NCBI RefSeq assembly: GCF_022662535.1 | Contig: NZ_JAKQYM010000003.1 | Location: forward strand, 124,001-188,000 | From: Polaribacter marinus | GTDB taxonomy: Bacteria; Bacteroidota; Bacteroidia; Flavobacteriales; Flavobacteriaceae | Length of the DNA: 64,000 bases | Reading direction: 5' to 3' | Part shown: in pieces, positions 57,504-64,000 of the stretch | How the letters are laid out: the number at the start of each line of letters is the position of its first letter | How positions within the stretch are numbered: position 1 is the first letter of the stretch | Position numbers and translations under genes: made by a program | Notes under the pieces: model-generated | The model's input: only the letters and a program-made list of their open reading frames with translations | What the model was told of the DNA's origin: nothing | The model's database searches: none

Positions 57504-57524
57504 TATAGAAAGTATTTAATTTTT

Positions 57525-57552
57525 AAAACTCCCATTTTTGGGAGTTTTTTTG
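57525..57552 (+). terminator. terminator after cphA
   Basis: A 10-bp stem (AAAACTCCCA with TGGGAGTTTT), a 4-nt T loop and a T run, 21 bp after the cphA stop. Confidence 0.85.
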
Positions 57553-57616
57553 TTAAAGTCTTCTAAAAGTCAAATCATTAAACCTTTAAAAGAAGTAAAT
57601 TCGCAAAAACTTTTTT

Positions 57617-58843
57617 ATGACCCGTTGGATTTTTCGTTTAGTAATTATTCTTGTTTTAATCTTAGTGTTAGAGTTTTATGCTTTTCAAGCAATAAAGAGC
57701 ATTACTAAAAGTAAAATAATTCGTTTTTCTTGGCTTTTCATTAGTTTGATTGTTTATGCAAATTTCTTTTATGTTGCATTAACTTATGATAAAACTCAAG
57801 GACAAACACCACAGTTTCAAATGGCTGTTGGTTTGTTGTTAACTTTTTTAATTCCTAAATTGGTTCTTGTTGTTGTTCTTTTTGGTGAAGATATGTATAG
57901 ATGGATTTTGAAATTGTTTTCAATTGTTTCTACAGAAGAAACAAAACCTTTAGCAAGTAGAAGAAAATTTATTTCTCAAATTGCTTTAGGTTTGGCAGCA
58001 ATACCTTTTGCTTCTTTTATTTACGGAATCATCCAAGGAAAATACAATTACAAAGTCATAAAGTATCAGTTAAGTTTTAAAGATTTACCAGATGCTTTTG
58101 ATGGGTATACCATTACGCAAATTTCAGACATTCATTCGGGAAGTTTTACCAACAAAGAAAAAATCCAATATGGTGTCAATTTAATCAATGAGCAAAAATC
58201 GGATCTAATGTTATTTACAGGTGATATTGTAAACAATAAAGCTGATGAAATGGACAATTGGATGGATGTTTTTGATAAGTTTGAAGCAAAAGAAGGAAAA
58301 TATTCAATCCTTGGAAATCATGATTATGGAGATTATATGGATTGGAAAAATCCACAAGATAAAATTGATAATTTACAAGCCATAAAAGATATTCATAAAA
58401 AAATAGGATTTGAATTATTGTGTAATGAAAACAGGTATTTAGAAAAAGACGGACAAAAAATTGCATTAGTAGGGGTAGAGAATTGGGGAAAAGGAGGTTT
58501 TCAGAAAAAAGGAGACTTACAAAAAGCATCCGAAAACATCAAAAAAGAAGACTTTAAGATTTTAATGTCTCATGATCCAAGTCATTGGGAACACAAAGTG
58601 AAGGATGATGATTTTAATTATCAGCTTACTTTAAGCGGACATACACATGGTTTGCAAATGGGAATAGAAATTCCGGGTTGGATTAAATGGAGCCCGTCTA
58701 AATATGTGTATAAACAATGGGCAGGTTTGTATAATGAAGCGGGGAGATATATAAATGTAAATAGAGGTTTTGGATACCATGCATTTCCTGGTAGAGTTGG
58801 TGTTTGGCCAGAAATAACAGTGATAGAACTTAAAAAGGGCTGA
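57617..58843 (+). CDS. membrane metallophosphoesterase with internal twin-arginine motif
   Basis: A 408-residue calcineurin-like phosphoesterase, probably acting outside the cytoplasm. Three hydrophobic helices (about 6-26, 36-56 and 72-92) precede a twin-arginine sequence SRRKFIS at 114-120 and a fourth hydrophobic segment (119-139). The metal-site motifs follow: QISDIHSG, LFTGDIVNN, ILGNHDYGD, MSHDPSHW and SGHTHGLQMG. Charge distribution places the RR loop in the cytoplasm. B. subtilis YkuE and E. coli YaeI are relatives with N-terminal Tat-type signals. Substrate unknown; a phospholipid or phosphodiester is possible. Confidence 0.85.
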   Translation: MTRWIFRLVIILVLILVLEFYAFQAIKSITKSKIIRFSWLFISLIVYANFFYVALTYDKTQGQTPQFQMAVGLLLTFLIPKLVLVVVLFGEDMYRWILKLFSIVSTEETKPLASRRKFISQIALGLAAIPFASFIYGIIQGKYNYKVIKYQLSFKDLPDAFDGYTITQISDIHSGSFTNKEKIQYGVNLINEQKSDLMLFTGDIVNNKADEMDNWMDVFDKFEAKEGKYSILGNHDYGDYMDWKNPQDKIDNLQAIKDIHKKIGFELLCNENRYLEKDGQKIALVGVENWGKGGFQKKGDLQKASENIKKEDFKILMSHDPSHWEHKVKDDDFNYQLTLSGHTHGLQMGIEIPGWIKWSPSKYVYKQWAGLYNEAGRYINVNRGFGYHAFPGRVGVWPEITVIELKKG

Positions 58844-58869
58844 TAATCAGCATATTTAAATAGAATTAT

Positions 58870-58877
58870 TATATTTG
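58870..58877 (+). promoter_or_regulatory. putative -7 box for the thioredoxin-fold gene
   Basis: TATATTTG matches the -7 consensus and ends 54 bp before the ATG at 58932. The TTG expected 19 bp upstream is absent. Confidence 0.4.
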
Positions 58878-58931
58878 CAGACTAACGAGTGAATAATTTT
58901 TACGTTTTTTATCAATAAAGACTTTAATGTT

Positions 58932-59225
58932 ATGACAAAATTTGGAGAATTAATTAATGTTCAAAAACCAGTTCTAATCGATTTTTATTCCGATTGGGAT
59001 GAAGTTGAAAATAACGTAGAAACATTAAGAGATGTTGCTGCTGCTTTAGGCGATAGAGCAAAAGTAATAAAGATTGATATCAAAAAGAACGAAACACTAG
59101 CAGATGCTTTACGTGTTAAAGGAGATCCTACGTTTATAATATACAAAAACGGCGAAATGAAATGGCGTAAAACAGGTTTTCATGATGCGAACACATTAAT
59201 TGGCCTAGTACAGCAGTTCGTTTAA
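58932..59225 (+). CDS. thioredoxin-fold protein lacking cysteines
   Basis: A 97-residue protein with the thioredoxin core. PVLIDFYSDWDEVENN takes the place of the usual WCGPC active site, and GDPTFIIYKNGE carries the cis-proline strand. The whole sequence has no cysteine, so it cannot act as a dithiol oxidoreductase. Its fold makes a chaperone, scaffold or binding role plausible, but nothing in the context shows which. It converges on the polysaccharide deacetylase, with 14 bp between stops. Confidence 0.85.
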   Translation: MTKFGELINVQKPVLIDFYSDWDEVENNVETLRDVAAALGDRAKVIKIDIKKNETLADALRVKGDPTFIIYKNGEMKWRKTGFHDANTLIGLVQQFV

Positions 59226-59239
59226 ATTCCTTTACTTCT

Positions 59240-59905
59240 TTAACATATCGCTTTAAAAGTAAACCCTTTTTTAGAGTAGAAATCTAATACTTTGGGTAAA
59301 ACATATTTGAGCTTCTCTGAAGCTTTTAAACTATCGTGAAAAACAATAATACTACCGTTTTTTGTGTTTTGTAAAACATTTTCTAGGCACTTTTCTTTTG
59401 TGATGGTTAAATCAAAATCGGCACTTAAAACACTCCACATAATTATTTTATATCCTTTTTTTAGAATCTTTTTGGCTTGACTTTTTTTAATTTTTCCGTA
59501 AGGAGGTCTAAATAATTTTGACTCTTGAGGTTTAAATGTCAAGTTTTTTGTTGTTTCAATTGTGTTTGTAATGATGTTTTCACATTCAAAAACATTCTTC
59601 AAGTAATCTTCTGTGCTATGTTTCCAACCCTTTAGGTGGTTTTGAGTATGATTTCCAATAGAATGACCTTCTAAAAGAGTTTTCTTAAAGATTTCTGGAT
59701 GGTTTGTAATGTTTTTTCCAATGCAAAAAAAAGTAGCTTTTGCGTTGTGTTTTTGTAGCTCTCTTAAGACAAACTCAGTTACCTCTATGGTTGGTCCATC
59801 ATCAAAAGTGAGATAGATTTCTTTTTTGTTAAAAGAAAAACGCCAAATATATTTAGAGAAAACTCTCATTATAAAATTTGGCGTTCTAGGGAAATATGCT
59901 TTCAC
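59240..59905 (-). CDS. polysaccharide deacetylase family protein (NodB domain)
   Basis: A carbohydrate esterase family 4 protein of 221 residues. Metal and catalytic motifs are clear: YLTFDDGP (first aspartates), GHSIGNHTQNH (metal histidines) and FRPPYGK. A later IVFHDSL histidine block is present. There is no standard signal peptide, though the first 30 residues are basic and aromatic. It deacetylates an N-acetylated glycan; the target is unknown. It begins 10 bp after the DUF2723 membrane protein gene, so they are likely co-transcribed. Confidence 0.88.
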   Translation of the reverse strand: MKAYFPRTPNFIMRVFSKYIWRFSFNKKEIYLTFDDGPTIEVTEFVLRELQKHNAKATFFCIGKNITNHPEIFKKTLLEGHSIGNHTQNHLKGWKHSTEDYLKNVFECENIITNTIETTKNLTFKPQESKLFRPPYGKIKKSQAKKILKKGYKIIMWSVLSADFDLTITKEKCLENVLQNTKNGSIIVFHDSLKASEKLKYVLPKVLDFYSKKGFTFKAIC

Positions 59906-59915
59906 GTTAGATGTT

Positions 59916-62900
59916 CTATTCGTTTAAAATATCTAAGGGTTCATTTGTATTGTCATCTGGAATTAAATGTTTGAAAAGATCCATTATTTTCATAAAGTTA
60001 CCTTCAAGTGATTTTGCATAGGCGGTGTCACTATCTCCGTTTTTAACTTGCCTTAAAACGTTACTATACATGTATAGTGTAGTGTCTATATCTTCGAAAA
60101 TTATGTCTGTATCTTCTTTAGGAAAAGTACTTAACCAAATTAATTTTTCTTCAAATAATTTAAATAAAGTATTTGCTGTTTCTCTTGCTTTTTCGTTGTC
60201 TCCTAATTTGTAATACATTTCTGGATAACCTAAAGATAAACTATAGTGATCAAAATCTTTAATAGGTAATTTTTCTAAAGATAAATTTAAAACTTCTATG
60301 GCTTTTAAGGTGTCTCCTTCTTTTGCAAAGGCTTCAGACAAACGCATTAAGCTGTTACGCATAGAAATGGCATTTCTTTTGGTTTGTTCATCTAAATAGA
60401 TTTTACCATCATTAATGTTTCTCCAATTCCATTTTTGAATGTTAGAGTACATTTTTTCTGGATCAATTCTTCCCATATCAAACAAACTCTTTTTTCCCAT
60501 AGGAGTTTTAATCGGAACTAATTTATAAGATAAACCATCTAATTGTAAATAGTCTTTTAACCAAATATATTCTTCATCTGCATTTGCGCCACCTGTAAAA
60601 TAAAATGGACGCTCCCAATCATTGTTAGCAAGAATATCTAACATTAAAATTCTATTTTTTGTAATACCTCTTTCGTCAATAGTAATGTCTATATAGTCAA
60701 CAATTTTATCTGCATCTTTTTGTGCTACAATTCCGTTTTTTAAAACATTTTCTTTGTTAACAGGAATTCTAATTTTATTGGTTGGATAAAACTTTTCTTT
60801 AACATCATTTTCTTCATCAATATAATATGTAGCATCGCTATCAGAAGAAATCCACCTCATAAAATCTTTAATAGAAATGATAGAGTCTTTAAATCTTGGG
60901 TGTTCTATAGAATAGGCAATATCTAAACTACCATATCGATATTGATCGTGTTTTAATTGTGAAGGAATTGGAGGAGCATCATAAGTTGCACGTTTCATTT
61001 GATCTATATACCAATCAGTAGCAAAAAGAGAGGTGTTAACCAATTTCACATCGGTTCTGATACCTTCTACTTCTTGCATATACCATAGAGGGAAAGTGTC
61101 ATTATCTCCAATGGTAAACATAATTGCGTTTGGATCACAACTTTCTAAATATGCTTGTGCGTTTAGATGGGTTGTGTATCTGTTAGAACGATCATGATCA
61201 TCCCAGTTTTGGGATGCCATTAAAGTTGGTACCGCTAAAAGAGAAATTGCAGAAATAGCAATTGCCACTGCTTTTTTATTGGCAAAGTTCTTTAGGTACT
61301 CATAGAGTGCTAATACTCCAAAACCAATCCAAATGGCAAAGATGTAGAAACTACCAACTACAGCGTAATCTCGTTCTCTTGGCTCAAAAGGTTTTGGGTT
61401 TGTATAGAAAATAATTGCCAAACCTGTAAAAGCAAAGAATAATAATAAGGTAAAAAAGTTCTTTTTGTCTAATTTTATTTGAAAAAACAAACCGATAAGT
61501 CCTAAAATAAAAGGTAAAAAATAGTATGTATTTCTTCCTTTGTTTTCTAGAGCTTGACTTGGTAATTGTTGTTGAGAGCCTAATCTTGCTTCGTCAATAA
61601 CGTCAATTCCGCTTAGCCAATTTCCGTTATATAAATCTAGATTTCCTTGAATGTCGTTTTGACGTCCAACAAAGTTCCACATGAAATAGCGCCCGTACAT
61701 ATAACCAAATTGGTAGCTAACCATAAATTTAATGTTCTCTGCAAAAGTTGGTCTACGTTTACTATTTGCAGGAATTCCTGCAATTTTCTTGTACATTTTT
61801 TCTTTAGAGGCATCGACCATTCGTGGAATAAAACCTTTGTGCTTGTCTGACCAATTAGGGACGACATTTTTATATTTGTTTACAATTACGTATTTGCCAT
61901 TTTTCTTTTCGTATTTAGGCTTATCGTCTTTGTATGGATTGTTTTTGTCTTGTTCTCTAGAGTATGTGTTAGAGTAATATGTATCGTAAAATACATTTGC
62001 GTCTCCATATTGTTCACGTTCGTAATACGCTAATAATTCACGCGCACTAGAAGGGTCATTTTCATTAATTGTAGTATCAGCATTGGCTCTAATTGGTAAC
62101 ATCATCCAAGAAGAAAAACCAATCATAATAAACAATACAGAAAGTATTAATGTGTTTGTGTGTACCTTGTTGTTTTTTCGTGTGTATTTTAATCCAAAGA
62201 AGAAAAGTGCTACTAAAATTACTGCAGCAATAATACTACCAGAATTATAAGGCATTCCTATTGAATTGATGAAAAATAACTCAGAAGCACTAAAGAATTT
62301 AAGTGTAAAAGGAAATAAAAACTTAAAAACAAATGCTAAAATCAACACAGAAATAACGGTTGCAATAGTTGTTGTTTTAAAATTGATGTTTTTATAAGTT
62401 TTAAAGAAGTACAACATTACAATTGAAGGAATTACCAACAATGAAAGTATGTGTACGCCAAAAGATAATCCAACAATAAAACTGATTAAGATTAACCATT
62501 TGTTTCCCCTTGCTGTATGAATTTCGCTTTCCCATTTTAAACCCAGCCAGAATAATATAGCCATTAGAAATGATGACATTGCGTAAACTTCTCCTTCTAC
62601 CGCACTAAACCAAAAACTATCAGAAAAGGTGTATGCTAAAGACCCTACAATGCTACTTCCTAAAATAGCGATGTATTTTCCTTCCGAAAGTTTACCAGTT
62701 TTTAAAGCTAGTTTTTGGGCCAAATTACTAATTGTCCAAAACATAAACAAAATAGTGAATGCACTTGCCAAAGCAGACATAAAGTTTACCATTTTAGCAA
62801 TTTGATCTAAACTAGATGTAAACATAGCAAAAAAGGCTCCTAACATCTGGAACAATGGAGCTCCAGGTGGGTGTCCAACTTCTAGTTTTACCGATGTAGA

Positions 62901-63026
62901 AATGTATTCACCACAATCCCAAGCACTAACAGTAGGCTCTAATGTTAGGTAATAAGTGATTAAAGCTATTGTAAATGTTGCCCATCCTAAGATGATGTTC
63001 CATTTTTTAAAGTTTTCTGATGTCAT
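59916..63026 (-). CDS. DUF2723 family multi-spanning membrane protein
   Basis: A protein of 1036 residues. About ten to twelve membrane helices fill the first 600 residues, starting with YYLTLEPTVSAWDCGEYIST and GHPPGAPLFQMLGAFFAMF, the DUF2723 signature. The acidic DCGEY region recalls the catalytic loop of GT-C glycosyltransferases such as protein O-mannosyltransferases. The rest is a soluble domain with TPR-like helices near the end (AFAKEGDTLKAIEVLNLSLE). A glycosyltransferase role is inferred from the fold. I start at the ATG at 63026; an ATG 15 codons upstream adds an unlikely leader. Confidence 0.85.
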   Translation of the reverse strand: MTSENFKKWNIILGWATFTIALITYYLTLEPTVSAWDCGEYISTSVKLEVGHPPGAPLFQMLGAFFAMFTSSLDQIAKMVNFMSALASAFTILFMFWTISNLAQKLALKTGKLSEGKYIAILGSSIVGSLAYTFSDSFWFSAVEGEVYAMSSFLMAILFWLGLKWESEIHTARGNKWLILISFIVGLSFGVHILSLLVIPSIVMLYFFKTYKNINFKTTTIATVISVLILAFVFKFLFPFTLKFFSASELFFINSIGMPYNSGSIIAAVILVALFFFGLKYTRKNNKVHTNTLILSVLFIMIGFSSWMMLPIRANADTTINENDPSSARELLAYYEREQYGDANVFYDTYYSNTYSREQDKNNPYKDDKPKYEKKNGKYVIVNKYKNVVPNWSDKHKGFIPRMVDASKEKMYKKIAGIPANSKRRPTFAENIKFMVSYQFGYMYGRYFMWNFVGRQNDIQGNLDLYNGNWLSGIDVIDEARLGSQQQLPSQALENKGRNTYYFLPFILGLIGLFFQIKLDKKNFFTLLLFFAFTGLAIIFYTNPKPFEPRERDYAVVGSFYIFAIWIGFGVLALYEYLKNFANKKAVAIAISAISLLAVPTLMASQNWDDHDRSNRYTTHLNAQAYLESCDPNAIMFTIGDNDTFPLWYMQEVEGIRTDVKLVNTSLFATDWYIDQMKRATYDAPPIPSQLKHDQYRYGSLDIAYSIEHPRFKDSIISIKDFMRWISSDSDATYYIDEENDVKEKFYPTNKIRIPVNKENVLKNGIVAQKDADKIVDYIDITIDERGITKNRILMLDILANNDWERPFYFTGGANADEEYIWLKDYLQLDGLSYKLVPIKTPMGKKSLFDMGRIDPEKMYSNIQKWNWRNINDGKIYLDEQTKRNAISMRNSLMRLSEAFAKEGDTLKAIEVLNLSLEKLPIKDFDHYSLSLGYPEMYYKLGDNEKARETANTLFKLFEEKLIWLSTFPKEDTDIIFEDIDTTLYMYSNVLRQVKNGDSDTAYAKSLEGNFMKIMDLFKHLIPDDNTNEPLDILNE

Positions 63027-63150
63027 AATTCGAAAAAATAATCTGTGGGCGAATTTAGTAATAAATACCAATAAAATAAGAAGTTAGTGGTTTTATGAAT
63101 GATAAAATCCTCATAAAAATTTGTTAAATACAAAAATTATTAAAAAATGT

Positions 63151-63180
63151 TTGTCTAATTAAAACTTTGGTTTAAATTTG
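63151..63180 (+). promoter_or_regulatory. Bacteroidota promoter for tRNA-Gln
   Basis: TTG at 63151-63153, exactly 19 bp, then TAAATTTG at 63173-63180. The tRNA begins 17 bp after the -7 box, which suits a short-leader stable RNA. Confidence 0.75.
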
Positions 63181-63197
63181 CACCCGCGTTAAAGCAT

Positions 63198-63269
63198 TGG
63201 CCTATGGTGTAATTGGTAACACACCGGTTTTTGGTACCGACATTCAAGGTTCGAGTCCTTGTAGGCCAA
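63198..63269 (+). tRNA. tRNA-Gln (anticodon TTG)
   Basis: A 72-nt cloverleaf. The 7-bp acceptor stem pairs TGGCCTA with TAGGCCA, and the discriminator is A at 63269. The D-arm contains GTGTAATTGGTAACAC. The anticodon loop TTTTGGT on a CCGGT/ACCGA stem places TTG at positions 34-36 (Gln, CAA). The T-arm is CAAGGTTCGAGTCCTTG. The 3' CCA is not encoded. The sequence is close to E. coli tRNA-Gln. It is a single tRNA gene with its own promoter and terminator. Confidence 0.95.
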
Positions 63270-63270
63270 C

Positions 63271-63309
63271 AAAAAAGTCCTAATAAATTAAATTTATTAG
63301 GACTTTTTA
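63271..63309. terminator. bidirectional terminator between tRNA-Gln and thrC
   Basis: A stem of about 14 bp (AGTCCTAATAAATT with its complement) with A and T runs on either side. It lies directly after tRNA-Gln and 23 bp beyond the convergent thrC stop, so it can serve both genes. Confidence 0.85.
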
Positions 63310-63331
63310 CTTTTTATGCAAGTTTGGTTTC

Positions 63332-64000
63332 TTATTTTTTTAGTAAGAAATCCTTTAAATCTTGATAAGTTGAAGCTTTATAAGCTACTTTTTTATTATT
63401 GATTACTTTTTTAATTTGTGCTGGTATTTCTACTTTTACAGGTAATGTTCCCTCAACAACATCTAAAAACTTTACTGGATGTGCAGTTTCTAAGAAAACT
63501 CCGAATTCGTTTTCTTTCAACCCGTGTTTTTTCAACCCTAAATAACCAACAGCTCCATGAGGATCTGCAACGTAACCAGAGTTCGCGTAGATTTCTTTCA
63601 TGGTAGCACGCGTTTCATCATCAGAAAAACTATATGAAGAAAAAGCACATTTAAGAGCATCTAAGTCATTGTTGAATAATTCTTGTATTCTGATAAAGTT
63701 ACTCGGATTACCAACGTCCATAGCGTTAGAAATGGTTGCTTTAGATGGTTTTGGTTTGTAAACTCCGTCTACTAAATAATTAGGTACGGTATCATTTACG
63801 TTTGTAGAAGCTACAAAGTGTTTGATAGGTAATCCTAATTTTTGTGCCATGATTCCTGCACAGATATTACCAAAGTTTCCACTTGGTACAGAAAAGATTA
63901 AATCTTTGTGTTTTTTGTGTAATTCTTTATAAGCAAAGAAAAAGTAAAACATTTGTGGTAACCAACGCGCAACGTTTATAGAATTTGCTGAGGTTAATGT
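63332..64000 (-). CDS. thrC: threonine synthase, 3' part (continues beyond the window)
   Basis: The C-terminal 222 residues of threonine synthase, which converts O-phosphohomoserine to threonine with PLP. The frame is open to the window edge. The last visible upstream block TLTSANSINVARWLPQMFYF is typical of the family. VPSGNFGNICAGIMAQKLGLP (the PLP phosphate loop) and GVYKPKPSKATISNAMDVGNPSNF follow. About half of the protein, including the PLP lysine, lies outside. The stop faces tRNA-Gln across a shared terminator. Confidence 0.95.
   Translation of the reverse strand, partial: TLTSANSINVARWLPQMFYFFFAYKELHKKHKDLIFSVPSGNFGNICAGIMAQKLGLPIKHFVASTNVNDTVPNYLVDGVYKPKPSKATISNAMDVGNPSNFIRIQELFNNDLDALKCAFSSYSFSDDETRATMKEIYANSGYVADPHGAVGYLGLKKHGLKENEFGVFLETAHPVKFLDVVEGTLPVKVEIPAQIKKVINNKKVAYKASTYQDLKDFLLKK

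Noticed and set aside
57065..57535. 156-codon minus-strand frame over the end of cphA
   Set aside because: It lies wholly antisense to the conserved Mur-ligase-like part of cphA; its sequence is a mirror of that gene.

Overview
The window is chromosomal DNA from a low-GC member of the Bacteroidota, most likely a marine Flavobacteriaceae of the Polaribacter/Tenacibaculum type (inference). The support is: A/T-rich codon use; Bacteroidota promoters (TTG, 19 bp, TAnnTTTG); lipoproteins and CarboxypepD-reg/beta-barrel proteins; an OmpA protein with thrombospondin type-3 repeats; a surface protein with a type IX secretion (T9SS) sorting domain; a PorT-like barrel; and the flavobacterial gene order asnS-rpoN. 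No IS element, prophage, CRISPR array or rRNA operon was seen. Most of the window is conserved core genome.

Layout. 1-6.7 kb: ferrous iron transporter FeoB encoded as two genes, an AddA-like helicase-nuclease, and kbl. 6.7-12.4 kb: OmpA/TSP3 porin, atpDC (F1 beta and a short epsilon), rbfA, a LolC/E-type permease and a lipoprotein. 12.4-18 kb: Dus, an M28-PDZ peptidase divergent from a TolB-like propeller lipoprotein, lepA, and a 59-residue membrane protein overlapping the lepA end. 18-23.2 kb (minus): an outer-membrane barrel receptor followed closely by a LytS-type kinase and a LytTR regulator, plus a membrane Zn-peptidase. 23.3-27.7 kb (plus): cytoplasmic asparaginase AnsA, then an ExbB / membrane protein / ExbD / ExbD operon and a PorT-like barrel. 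27.7-31.3 kb (minus): asnS, rpoN and a PAP2-like membrane protein. 31.4-32.2 kb: a regulator interrupted by an in-frame TAG between its N-terminal domain and its LuxR-type HTH. 32.2-39 kb (minus): an MMPL/RND exporter and the translation block rplM-rpsI-rpsB-tsf-pyrH-frr. 39-46.5 kb (minus): an LtaS/MdoB-like phosphatase-superfamily protein, a large RluA-family enzyme, an amidase lipoprotein and polA. 46.6-52.4 kb (minus): TPR sensor kinase, T9SS leucine-rich-repeat protein and LuxR response regulator, separated by strong terminators. 52.9-57.5 kb: a cyanophycin module (isoaspartyl peptidase, cyanophycinase, cyanophycin synthetase). 57.6-64 kb: a metallophosphoesterase with an internal twin-arginine motif, a cysteine-free thioredoxin-fold protein, a polysaccharide deacetylase, a DUF2723 membrane protein, tRNA-Gln and the 3' part of thrC.

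The most coherent accessory system is the cyanophycin locus. It has enzymes to make the Asp-Arg polymer, cut it to dipeptides and split the dipeptides, and none of them carries a signal peptide, so an intracellular nitrogen and carbon store is predicted. Two sensory loci couple a two-component system to a surface protein: receptor plus LytS/LytTR at 18-22 kb, and TPR kinase / LRR protein / LuxR regulator at 46-52 kb.
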